Below are positions 1-5,649 of a DNA stretch of 7,565 bases, piece after piece (the stretch's first letter is position 1; each line of letters begins with the position of its first letter). Under the pieces are notes generated by a model, which was not told the DNA's origin, ran no database searches, and saw nothing but the letters and a program-made list of their open reading frames with translations. The stretch covers positions 1-7,565 of the forward strand of contig CAMPJN010000181.1 of NCBI GenBank assembly GCA_946886875.1. Direction: 5' to 3'. The position numbers and the translations under genes were made by a program. The stretch comes from an uncultured Pseudomonas sp. Lineage in GTDB: Bacteria; Pseudomonadota; Gammaproteobacteria; Pseudomonadales; Pseudomonadaceae.

Positions 1-753
1 GCCATCGGTACCGGCCTCGCCCTGCGCGGCCACAAGACAGTCATCGTCGACTTCGACGTCGGCCTGCGTAACCTCGATCTAATCATGGGCTGCGAGCGCC
101 GCGTGGTGTACGACTTCGTCAACGTGGTCAACGGCGAAGCCACGCTGAAGCAGGCGCTGATCAAAGACAAGCGCCTGGAAAACCTCTACGTACTGGCCGC
201 CAGCCAGACCCGCGACAAAGACGCGCTGACCGAAGAAGGCGTGGAAAAAGTCATCGAAGAACTGCGCAAGGACTTCGAATACGTGGTCTGCGACTCGCCA
301 GCCGGCATCGAAAAAGGCGCCCACCTGGCCATGTACTTCGCTGATGAGGCGATTGTCGTGACCAACCCGGAAGTCTCCTCGGTACGCGACTCCGACCGCA
401 TGCTCGGCCTGCTGGCGAGCAAATCGCGCCGCGCGGTGAAAGGCGAAGAGCCGATCAAGGAACACCTGCTGCTAACCCGCTACAACCCCGAGCGCGTGAC
501 CCGCGGCGAAATGCTCGGCGTGGAAGACGTCGAAGAAATCCTCGCCATCCGCCTGCTCGGCGTCATCCCGGAATCGCAAGCCGTGCTCAAGGCTTCGAAC
601 CAGGGCGTGCCGGTGATCCTCGACGACCAGAGCGACGCCGGCCAGGCGTACAGCGACGCCGTCGACCGCCTGCTCGGCAAGGAAGTGGCGCACCGCTTCC
701 TCGACGTGCAGAAGAAAGGACTCATGCAACGCCTGTTTGGAGGTCGTGAATGA
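1..753 (+). CDS. minD: Septum site-determining ATPase MinD (5' end missing)
   Basis: MinD is the deviant-Walker ATPase that binds the inner membrane as an ATP dimer, recruits MinC to block FtsZ rings near the poles, and is released by MinE. The reading frame is open from base 1 and gives 250 residues. Bacterial MinD is about 270, so only about 21 residues, including the Walker A P-loop, lie outside the window. Visible motifs are the switch I segment [14 protein letters not shown] at the start, the Walker B-like [13 protein letters not shown] (visible residues about 95-107), and a C-terminal amphipathic membrane-targeting helix, [11 protein letters not shown]. The TGA stop overlaps the minE ATG, which indicates translational coupling. 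The internal ATG at 85 lies inside the conserved switch I region and is not the real start. Identification is very secure. Confidence 0.97.
   Translation, partial: AIGTGLALRGHKTVIVDFDVGLRNLDLIMGCERRVVYDFVNVVNGEATLKQALIKDKRLENLYVLAASQTRDKDALTEEGVEKVIEELRKDFEYVVCDSPAGIEKGAHLAMYFADEAIVVTNPEVSSVRDSDRMLGLLASKSRRAVKGEEPIKEHLLLTRYNPERVTRGEMLGVEDVEEILAIRLLGVIPESQAVLKASNQGVPVILDDQSDAGQAYSDAVDRLLGKEVAHRFLDVQKKGLMQRLFGGRE
739..743 (+). promoter_or_regulatory. Ribosome binding site of minE inside the end of minD
   Basis: GGAGG lies 6 nt before the minE ATG, within the last codons of minD. Together with the ATGA stop/start overlap it supports coupled translation, which would hold the MinD:MinE ratio steady. 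Confidence 0.8.
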
Positions 754-1004
754 ATATTTTTGACTTCTTTCGCGAACGCAAGAAAGAAACCACTGCGTCC
801 ATTGCGAAAGAGCGTCTGCAGATCATCGTCGCCCACGAGCGCGGCCAGCGCAGCCAGCCGGACTACCTGCCGGCGCTGCAGCAGGAATTGGTCGAAGTGA
901 TCCGCAAGTACGTCAATATCGACTCGGACCAGGTCCAGGTCGCGCTGGAAAACCAGGGCAGCTGTTCCATTCTGGAACTCAATATCACCCTGCCCGACCG
1001 TTAA
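750..1004 (+). CDS. minE: Cell division topological specificity factor MinE
   Basis: MinE stimulates MinD ATP hydrolysis at the membrane and drives the Min oscillation that confines MinCD inhibition to the poles. The protein is 84 aa, a normal MinE length. It starts with a short amphipathic membrane-binding segment (MNIFDFF). The anti-MinCD/contact region follows, containing [12 protein letters not shown] at about residues 21-32. The C-terminal topological-specificity domain ends in an alternating hydrophobic strand ([12 protein letters not shown]). The ATG is preceded by GGAGG at 739-743 with 6 nt spacing and overlaps the minD stop as ATGA, so start choice is clear. It is the last gene of the min operon: a strong terminator follows 28 nt after the stop. 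Confidence 0.97.
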   Translation: MNIFDFFRERKKETTASIAKERLQIIVAHERGQRSQPDYLPALQQELVEVIRKYVNIDSDQVQVALENQGSCSILELNITLPDR

Positions 1005-1031
1005 TTGCGGTTGCGTCGATACAGCCTGTAT

Positions 1032-1058
1032 AAATGGCGGCCTTGATGGCCGCCATTT
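1032..1058 (+). terminator. Rho-independent terminator of the min operon
   Basis: A perfect 11-bp stem (AAATGGCGGCC paired with GGCCGCCATTT) with a 5-nt loop TTGAT runs directly into TTTATTA. It begins 28 nt after the minE stop. The A-rich 5' side means it could also stop transcription coming from the opposite strand. Confidence 0.9.
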
Positions 1059-1083
1059 TATTACGGTGCGAACAGCGGCCGAC

Positions 1084-1157
1084 GTGGGAGGGGCTTTAGC
1101 CGCGAAGCTTTAAAGCAAAACTGTCGCGACTAAAGCGGAACGCCGCCCCGCGCCCAC
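1084..1157. repeat. REP-like imperfect palindrome between minE and rluA
   Basis: Arm GCTTTAGCCGCGA (1093-1105) pairs with TCGCGACTAAAGC (1124-1136) with a single mismatch. Outer arms GTGGG (1084-1088) and CCCAC (1153-1157) extend the pairing, and the loop contains the small palindrome GCTTTAAAGC (1107-1116). The left arm, GTGGGAGGGGCTTTAGCCGCGA, resembles the extragenic REP palindromes common in Pseudomonas, which often begin GTGGGAG and carry a GC-rich hairpin. There is no T-tract, so it is not an intrinsic terminator. Its membership of a dispersed family is inferred; no second copy exists in this window. Confidence 0.65.
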
Positions 1158-1192
1158 CAGCAGCCTCTCGAAGCCTCTTCACAAGAATTCCC

Positions 1193-1828
1193 ATGCCCCT
1201 CAGCCAAGTAGAAATACTCCATCAGGACGCCGCCCTGCTGGTGATCAACAAGCCCACCCTGCTGCTCTCGGTGCCCGGTCGCGCCGAGGACAACAAGGAT
1301 TGCCTGGTCACCCGCCTGCAGGAAAACGGCTACCCGGAAGCGCGTATCGTCCATCGCCTGGACTGGGAAACCTCGGGGATCATCGTCCTGGCCCGCGACC
1401 CGGACAGCCACCGCGAACTGTCGCGGCAGTTCCATGACCGCGAGACCGAAAAAGCCTACACCGCCCTGTGCTGGGGCCAACCCGAGCAGGACAGCGGCAG
1501 CATCGACCTGCCGCTGCGCTACGACCCGCCGACCAAGCCACGCCACGTGGTCGACCACGAGCTGGGCAAACACGCCCTGACCCACTGGCGCATCCTCGAG
1601 CGCTGCGACGATCACTGCCGAGTCGAACTGACGCCGATCACCGGCCGCTCACACCAATTGCGCGTGCATATGCTCTCCATCGGCCACCCGCTGCTCGGCG
1701 ATGGCCTCTACGCCCACGAACAAGCCCTGGCGGCCTATCCACGCCTGTGCCTGCACGCCAGCATGCTCGCCCTGAGCCACCCGCAAAGCGGCGAGCGCAT
1801 GCGCTTCGAGTGCCCGGCGCCGTTCTGA
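1193..1828 (+). CDS. rluA: Dual-specificity 23S rRNA/tRNA pseudouridine synthase RluA
   Basis: RluA isomerises uridine to pseudouridine at position 746 of 23S rRNA and position 32 of several tRNAs (E. coli numbering). The 211-aa length is close to E. coli RluA (219 aa). The catalytic motif HRLDWETSG is at residues 54-62, with Asp57 the predicted nucleophile. Other RluA-specific stretches are NKPTLLLSVPGR (19-30) and PITGRSHQLRVHML near residue 150, where E. coli RluA has an almost identical sequence. The S4 RNA-binding domain of RluC and RluD is absent, as expected for RluA. A weak AAGAA precedes the ATG. It follows the min operon after a terminator and a REP-like element, so it probably has its own promoter. 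Proximity to minCDE is, from memory, typical of Pseudomonas. Confidence 0.93.
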   Translation: MPLSQVEILHQDAALLVINKPTLLLSVPGRAEDNKDCLVTRLQENGYPEARIVHRLDWETSGIIVLARDPDSHRELSRQFHDRETEKAYTALCWGQPEQDSGSIDLPLRYDPPTKPRHVVDHELGKHALTHWRILERCDDHCRVELTPITGRSHQLRVHMLSIGHPLLGDGLYAHEQALAAYPRLCLHASMLALSHPQSGERMRFECPAPF

Positions 1829-1879
1829 TCCACGCACTGCAGTAAACCTATAACTTTTGCAAGGGCATCTGCAGGCCCG

Positions 1880-2407
1880 TTAAGGCGCTTGCAGAACCCG
1901 CTCGGCCACCCGCACCACCGGGCAATTGACGATGATGCCGCTGGCCTCGATGCTGATCTGGCCTTGCTCCTGGGCGCTCAGCACCTGGTCCGCCGAGCGC
2001 AGTTCGCGCACGTTCTGGCCCGGGTTCCAGCGCACGTTGTAGAGATGCCAGAGCGGGCTGTAGGCATTGTCCTGATTACCGGCGCCCAGCGGTTGCGGGA
2101 TCGAGGGCAGGACGCTGGGCTGCGGCTGATCGACGAATTTATAGATGCGGTCGTAGGTCGCCAGGGGATGAGGGCCGGGTTCATCCGGCAGCGCATTGGC
2201 CAGACGCGGAACGTAGTTGGCTTGCATCACCGTCGCCATCTGCGCATCGGAACTGTCGGTGGTGATGTAGTAAACCTTCTGCCCATCGAACCAGCCCGGC
2301 AGCAGCGGCAGGCTGATCTGGGAGTCTGTTGTGGGCGGCGCAGTGCTGGCGCAACCGGCCAGTAGCAGGCCGATAGCCAGTGTTGCTAACAAGTGGTCGA
2401 GGCGCAT
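1880..2407 (-). CDS. Putative outer-membrane lipoprotein of unknown function
   Basis: The 175-aa protein begins with a lipoprotein signal peptide: a short charged start, a hydrophobic run, and the lipobox LLAGC with the lipidated Cys at residue 19. Residue +2 is Ala, so sorting to the outer membrane is expected. The mature part is compact and globular, with aromatic-rich strands (GWFDGQKVYYITTD near 38-51; SPLWHLYNVRWNPGQ near 117-131) and a C-terminal half reading GQISIEASGIIVNCPVV. One Cys remains in the mature domain. I do not recognise a catalytic motif. The pattern resembles a conserved uncharacterised proteobacterial domain (possibly DUF7482), but that is a memory-based guess. The start is supported by GGAGA at 2412-2416, 4 nt upstream. 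It converges on rluA, 51 nt away, with no clear terminator between them. Confidence 0.8.
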   Translation of the reverse strand: MRLDHLLATLAIGLLLAGCASTAPPTTDSQISLPLLPGWFDGQKVYYITTDSSDAQMATVMQANYVPRLANALPDEPGPHPLATYDRIYKFVDQPQPSVLPSIPQPLGAGNQDNAYSPLWHLYNVRWNPGQNVRELRSADQVLSAQEQGQISIEASGIIVNCPVVRVAERVLQAP

Positions 2408-2431
2408 GCAGTCTCCGTATCTTCAGGCTGG

Positions 2432-2453
2432 CAATTGGGCAGCATGCCAATTG
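2432..2453. repeat. Inverted repeat upstream of the lipoprotein gene
   Basis: CAATTGG (2432-2438) and CCAATTG (2447-2453) form a perfect 7-bp inverted repeat with an 8-nt spacer, about 25 nt upstream of the lipoprotein start codon. It could be an operator or a 5'-UTR hairpin. It is too AT-rich and lacks a T-tract, so a terminator for the upstream 108-aa gene is unlikely. Function is inferred only from position. Confidence 0.4.
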
Positions 2454-2493
2454 AGCGCCTGGAGTGTGCAGCGTTACAAGTGCCGTTGCGATT

Positions 2494-2820
2494 TCAGGCC
2501 GGCCGCAGGCTGCGTTGTGCGGTAATTTCCGGCAGGTCCTCACGACGCATATACACCCGTAGCGCTTCGCCGATATTCAGGCGGTCGTCGATGCGTTGCT
2601 CAAGAAGCAATTGCAGGCGCGCGCGGCTGAGGCTCATCAAGCCACTCTCAAGCGGGCTCCAGACGAACTCGGATACCGGCATGATGCTGTTGTCCGGTAC
2701 ATCCATGCCGAACGAATCCTCGCTGAAACGCACGATGTGCTGACCGGTTTTCCGATTGAAGCCGACAAGGCCTCGCAGTTGCTCGGCGGCTGCGCAGATG
2801 CTGGCGGACGTGATGCTCAT
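2494..2820 (-). CDS. Conserved-looking small protein of unknown function (108 aa)
   Basis: The 108-aa predicted protein has no signal peptide or membrane segment, so a cytoplasmic location is expected. It is mixed alpha/beta in character. A central stretch, IVRFSEDSFGMDVPDNSI (about residues 29-46), is followed by EFVWSPLESGLMSL. A charged helical part rich in Arg and Leu (RARLQLLLEQRIDDRL) then leads to a basic C-terminus. I recognise no family. The ORF is preferred over overlapping plus-strand ORFs because it has a strong GAGGT ribosome site (2826-2830) 5 nt before its ATG, a protein-like composition, and the same orientation as its neighbours. It is separated from the lipoprotein gene by 86 nt and may be transcribed alone. 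An inverted repeat sits just upstream of its ribosome site. Confidence 0.72.
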   Translation of the reverse strand: MSITSASICAAAEQLRGLVGFNRKTGQHIVRFSEDSFGMDVPDNSIMPVSEFVWSPLESGLMSLSRARLQLLLEQRIDDRLNIGEALRVYMRREDLPEITAQRSLRPA

Positions 2821-2833
2821 CTAGAACCTCGCG

Positions 2834-2858
2834 ATGACGGGGGGGATTGGGCCGTCAT
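2834..2858. repeat. Inverted repeat in the leader of the 108-aa gene
   Basis: ATGACGG (2834-2840) and CCGTCAT (2852-2858) form a perfect 7-bp inverted repeat with an 11-nt spacer containing most of a run of seven G on the plus strand. It ends 3 nt upstream of the ribosome binding site of the minus-strand 108-aa gene, so it could be a leader hairpin or an operator affecting that gene. No regulator is identifiable. Confidence 0.4.
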
Positions 2859-2893
2859 AGCCTAAGGCGAAGCGCGCGACGCCTCTTGCTTGA

Positions 2894-2924
2894 GATCAAT
2901 AAGCCGGCGAGCAGCCGGCAGATC
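2894..2924 (-). terminator. Weak candidate terminator downstream of the solute-binding protein gene
   Basis: Two GCCGGC hexamers (2903-2908 and 2914-2919) separated by GAGCA form a GC-rich 6-bp hairpin, bracketed by GATC at 2894-2897 and 2921-2924. Read on the minus strand the hairpin is followed by TTATT, a poor U-tract. It lies about 118 nt beyond the stop of the gene ending at 3037. The rest of the 2821-3036 gap shows only a second weak hairpin (GCCCG 2961-2965 with CGGGC 2975-2979) and no ORF I would support. Confidence 0.35.
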
Positions 2925-3036
2925 CGCTCACGATGTGCGTAGGGGCCTTCCGTTAATTGTGCCCGGCGTAGTTGCGGGCCTCGCCGGAGCTTATTGGCAA
3001 TTTCGCTGGGGCTGGATTGCCGCCGAGCAGCTGTTA

Positions 3037-3837
3037 CTACGGCTGGGGCGATTCGTCGGCGTAAGGAAAAATCGCACGGTACTTCTCCGGCAAGCGGCCT
3101 TCCGCCTTCAGCGCGTCTATGGCGCTATCGAAGTCGTCGCGCAGTTGCTGGGCGCGGGGCGATGCTTGGGAAAACGCCATGGTGAAGTCCTGCTGCAACA
3201 GGGTGACATAAGGCAGCACCGGCAGGTCGGCCTCCTTGAAGCCGGATTCCGCCGGGTCCTGGTAATTGAGCAGGTAGTCGGCCCGGCGCAGATGCATCAT
3301 CTGCGCCGCCGCTTTGTGGGTCGGGGCGGTACTGGTGACCACGGCATTGGCCGGATTCTCGGCTACCGCCGCCAGAGGCAAGCCGGAATAAACCAGGCCC
3401 TGGATCAGCAGGAGCCGCGCATTGCGCAGTTCTTCGAGTCGCGCCGGTGGCGGTTGATCCTGGTAGTACAGATTGAGCAGTACCCGGGCAATCAGGTAGC
3501 GGCTGCGCAGGGTGTACTGCGACATCACCGGATGGTGCACCAGCGAGGGGCTCATATCGACCAGGCCGCTTTCCATCGTCTTGAACAGGCGGTAACTGGG
3601 GTACTCGATAAATTGTGTCCGGTATCCGGCACGTTGCGCCACCAGCTCGAAAAACTCCAGCAAATGCCCGGCTGGCTGGCCTTGCGCATCGGTGTAGGAA
3701 TAGGGCGGGAATTCGATATAACCCACACGCACAGGCGTCTGCTCGGCTGCCCCAGCCTGTGCCCAGGGCAACTGAATGCCCGCCAGGATGACGGTCAACA
3801 ACCAGGCAAAGCGTTTAGTAGGCGGTATGAGCTTCAT
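3037..3837 (-). CDS. Periplasmic solute-binding protein, SBP_bac_3 type, orphan
   Basis: The 266-aa protein matches family 3 extracellular solute-binding proteins, which bind polar amino acids and related small molecules for ABC importers or act as sensor domains. A Sec signal peptide occupies about residues 1-28, with likely cleavage after AQA. The mature protein opens with the family hallmark VRVGYIEFPPYSYTDAQGQPAG (first strand and ligand loop) followed by the helix LLEFFELVAQRAGYRTQFIEYP. A second-lobe segment near 215-235 and a C-terminal helix ending KYRAIFPYAD are also typical. No permease or ATPase gene is adjacent, so it is an orphan; the ligand cannot be predicted. The ATG has no good Shine-Dalgarno upstream (only TGATCCCT), suggesting weak or structured initiation. 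A large inverted repeat occupies its upstream region. Confidence 0.85.
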   Translation of the reverse strand: MKLIPPTKRFAWLLTVILAGIQLPWAQAGAAEQTPVRVGYIEFPPYSYTDAQGQPAGHLLEFFELVAQRAGYRTQFIEYPSYRLFKTMESGLVDMSPSLVHHPVMSQYTLRSRYLIARVLLNLYYQDQPPPARLEELRNARLLLIQGLVYSGLPLAAVAENPANAVVTSTAPTHKAAAQMMHLRRADYLLNYQDPAESGFKEADLPVLPYVTLLQQDFTMAFSQASPRAQQLRDDFDSAIDALKAEGRLPEKYRAIFPYADESPQP

Positions 3838-3850
3838 AGGGATCAGACTA

Positions 3851-3942
3851 GCTCAGCCGTGGCGCGGTCGCGCAGAAACGGCAACAGACCCCTAGGTTAA
3901 ATCCGCTATCGACCCGCGACTCTGGAGTTTCCACGGCTGAGC
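3851..3942. repeat. Nested perfect inverted repeat upstream of the solute-binding protein gene
   Basis: GCTCAGCCGTGG (3851-3862) and CCACGGCTGAGC (3931-3942) are perfect 12-bp inverted copies 68 bp apart. Inside them, GTCGCG (3867-3872) and CGCGAC (3915-3920) continue the symmetry. The left arm lies 14 bp from the solute-binding protein start codon. No protein-coding ORF spans it convincingly. It could be a long-range leader RNA structure, a pair of operator half-sites, or a remnant of a small non-autonomous element. No flanking target duplication is obvious. Confidence 0.5.
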
Positions 3943-3959
3943 CACGGGAAAACAGCGCT

Positions 3960-3975
3960 GCGGGCTTCAGCCCGC
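3960..3975 (-). terminator. Possible terminator hairpin overlapping the epimerase stop codon
   Basis: GCGGGC (3960-3965) pairs with GCCCGC (3970-3975) around a 4-nt loop; the epimerase TGA (3967-3969) lies within that loop. On the minus strand a TTTT run follows about 9 nt after the stem, further away than in a standard terminator. It may instead be a REP-like hairpin. Confidence 0.35.
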
Positions 3976-5079
3976 TGGCCTTTGTCGCAAATAGGCGAAG
4001 GTTTCCAGCAGCGCCTGTGCTGGAGGTCTGGGTCGATAGGCCAATTGCTTAAATGCCTTGTCGATGGCGTATTCCTGCCTGACGCCATAGAAAGTCTGCA
4101 CCTGGCTCAAGGTCAGCTGCGCCGGATTTCCGGTCAGCCTGGCGACCACTTCGCTGCACCAGGCAACGCTCAGCAATAGCCACTTCGGCGCTCGCGGCGG
4201 TAGCTTGTAGCCGGGCACCGCGATATTGGCGGCTGCCACTATGGCGCTGAGCGGGGAGCTGTGTCGGTTCGCCAGAATATAGCGCTGCCCGGCAACGCCC
4301 TGGTTCGCGGCGGCGATACAGGCGTTTGCCACATCGCGCACGTCGACGAAGTTGAAGTGAAAGTTTGGGTCCAAAGGCACGGCTTTTTTCTCGACACTGT
4401 CGATAAACGCCATGGTGTCGGTCAGGCGATAGGCATATGGGCCGATCATTGCCGAGGGCAATACCGTGACCATCCATAGATTGTGCTTGTGGGCGACTTG
4501 CCAGGCCATCTGCTCGGAGAGAATCTTGGAGCGGTAGTAGGGATTGCTCAGGTCCGGGTTCCAGCAGTCTTCATTCAAGGGTTGACCGTTATGACCAACC
4601 GCGGCGACCGAGCTGACATACACCACGCGCTTGACCCCCGCCTGCGCCGCCGCTTCGAGCACGGTGCGCGTGCCTTCGACATTGGGCTTGACGATTTCCA
4701 CTTCCGGGTCGGACGCCCAGTGCTTGAACACCGCGGCCACCTGATAAAGCACTTCGACACCTTCCAGCGCCTTGAGCATCGCCGCTTTGTCCTCAAGTTC
4801 GGCGTAGACCCGTTCGCAGTCCAGTCCTTCGAACGGCTGCTCATTGGCCAGATCGCGGACCCCGACCCTGACTCGATAGCCTTGTTCGAGCAGTGCCCTG
4901 ACCAGGTTATTGCCCAAATGGCCGTTGGCTCCGGTTCGTATCGGCACCTTGGAGCGGATCACGTGTTTGAGATCCGCATTCAAGCGTTCTTCGGGATTGA
5001 GGTCAGGGCTGTAGCTCGGCAGGTAAAACACCCGATCTGTTAGGTGTGAGCGGCTAGCCACGCCTTCACCGGCTTGCAA
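3967..5079 (-). CDS. NAD(P)-dependent epimerase/reductase (extended SDR), N-terminus replaced by transposase sequence
   Basis: From residue 49 onward this 370-residue ORF is an extended short-chain dehydrogenase/reductase of the dihydroflavonol-reductase/epimerase group. It has the Rossmann motif TGANGHLG (49-56), an active-site VSS (155-157), and the catalytic pair in YYRSK (Tyr181, Lys185). Substrate-loop sequences follow (LPSAMIGP, HFNFVDVRDVANA), to a normal C-terminus. Residues about 15-48 instead match the C-terminal part of an IS630 transposase, including YLPSYSPDLNPEERLNADLK. The native start codon and probably 5-8 residues of the first beta strand are lost. The only long start is TTG at 5079, in the transposase remnant; GTG at 4947 would give a near-normal length (MPIRTGANG) but has no good ribosome site. 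The C-terminal 320 residues look intact. Whether the protein is made is unknown. Its substrate is not predictable from sequence. Confidence 0.75.
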   Translation of the reverse strand: MQAGEGVASRSHLTDRVFYLPSYSPDLNPEERLNADLKHVIRSKVPIRTGANGHLGNNLVRALLEQGYRVRVGVRDLANEQPFEGLDCERVYAELEDKAAMLKALEGVEVLYQVAAVFKHWASDPEVEIVKPNVEGTRTVLEAAAQAGVKRVVYVSSVAAVGHNGQPLNEDCWNPDLSNPYYRSKILSEQMAWQVAHKHNLWMVTVLPSAMIGPYAYRLTDTMAFIDSVEKKAVPLDPNFHFNFVDVRDVANACIAAANQGVAGQRYILANRHSSPLSAIVAAANIAVPGYKLPPRAPKWLLLSVAWCSEVVARLTGNPAQLTLSQVQTFYGVRQEYAIDKAFKQLAYRPRPPAQALLETFAYLRQRPAG

Positions 5080-5626
5080 TGGTGCACACTCGGATTGTCC
5101 AGAATCAGGAGCACCTTGCGTCCGGCATCCTTAATCAGTAACTCAAAGAGCTCGATCAGCTTCTCGTGTTTGAACGCACCGTCGATGATCATCCAGCGGG
5201 CTTTACCCTGGTTGGTGACGCTGGCAATCATCGACAGCTTCTGGCGCTTCCCACCAATGGTCATCGTGACTGGCGCCTGACCTTTAGGGGCATAGCTGCG
5301 GCCCAGCACGTCGGTATTCACCAGCGCAGTCTCTGCGCCCCAGTGAATCTGGCCACCCTCGGTTTTGGCGCGCTCGGCAATGGTCGGATACGTCTGCTCC
5401 AGCCAGGTCTGTACAGCTGCCGGAGACCGCTCGTAGGCACGCTTGATCGGCTTTTGGGGAGTAAGCCCCAGCGGGCCAGATATTTGCCTACCGAGCGCAC
5501 TGACAGAGTCACGCCACACTCGCGCTCGATCAACTGCATGACGGCCGCGCGTCTGCGGGGCCATTGCGGCCATTCCATATCGGTCGATGATCTTGCACGC
5601 CGCCAGGGCGGCCATAGATCAAACAA
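4933..5626 (-). pseudogene. Decayed IS630-family transposase remnant
   Basis: The remnant reads over three frames. The N-terminal part (5626 to about 5465) contains AAVMQLIERECGVTLSVRSVG and KYLARWG. The middle (about 5470 to 5043) runs LTPQKPIKRAYERSPAAV through HWGAETALVNTDVLGRSYAP to LILDNPSVHHCKPVKAWL and then meets TAA at 5040-5042. The C-terminal part (about 5045 to 4933) contains FYLPSYSPDLNPEERLNADL. This order matches the catalytic DDE domain of IS630 transposases (Tc1/mariner-like). The usual N-terminal HTH domain and last 40 or so residues are missing, and no terminal repeats or TA duplication can be paired. The first catalytic Asp, normally in WGDET, is Ala (codon 5334-5336); the second Asp (LILDN) and the Glu (NPEE) remain. 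The element is inactive. The N-terminal segment may hold a further small deletion near 5575-5590. Confidence 0.85.
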
Positions 5627-5649
5627 AAAGTTAATACTGTTTAAGGGCC
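5627..5649. other. AT-rich seam between the IS remnant and the M48 gene
   Basis: The short spacer is unusually AT-rich (for example AGTTAATACTGTTTAAGGG) for this GC-rich region. ATAGAT (5614-5619) and ATCTAT (5652-5657) face each other as 6-bp inverted copies around it, and TTAAGGGCCTTA (5641-5652) is a near palindrome ending at the M48 stop. It probably marks the other boundary of the inserted IS segment; no terminator for the protease gene is evident. Confidence 0.35.

Noticed and set aside
85..87. ATG at 85 as the start of minD
   Set aside because: It lies within the conserved switch I motif; the frame continues to base 1 with MinD-specific sequence, so the gene is cut by the window edge.
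1130..1615. Minus-strand ORF of 161 codons opposite rluA
   Set aside because: It is a shadow of rluA, whose frame carries the HRLD catalytic motif and family-wide conservation.
1829..1879. Bidirectional terminator between the convergent rluA and lipoprotein genes
   Set aside because: Only a 4-bp GGGC/GCCC pairing and repeated CTGCAG motifs are visible, with no T-tract next to a stable stem.
2890..3900. Long plus-strand ORF (336 codons) opposite the solute-binding protein gene
   Set aside because: It is the antisense shadow of the minus-strand gene at 3037-3837. Its product is rich in Arg, Gln and His with no domain, while the minus strand gives a signal peptide and family 3 motifs.
4483..5043. 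Plus-strand ORF of 186 codons opposite the epimerase
   Set aside because: It is antisense to a clear SDR sequence with TGANGHLG and YxxxK motifs, and has no domain of its own.
5461..5473. Possible programmed -1 frameshift in the transposase (near CCCCAAAA, between KYLARWG and LTPQKP)
   Set aside because: Some IS families use slippage, but here a second frame change, a lost catalytic Asp and missing ends make plain decay more likely. The local sequence is not a canonical X XXY YYZ heptamer in the incoming frame.
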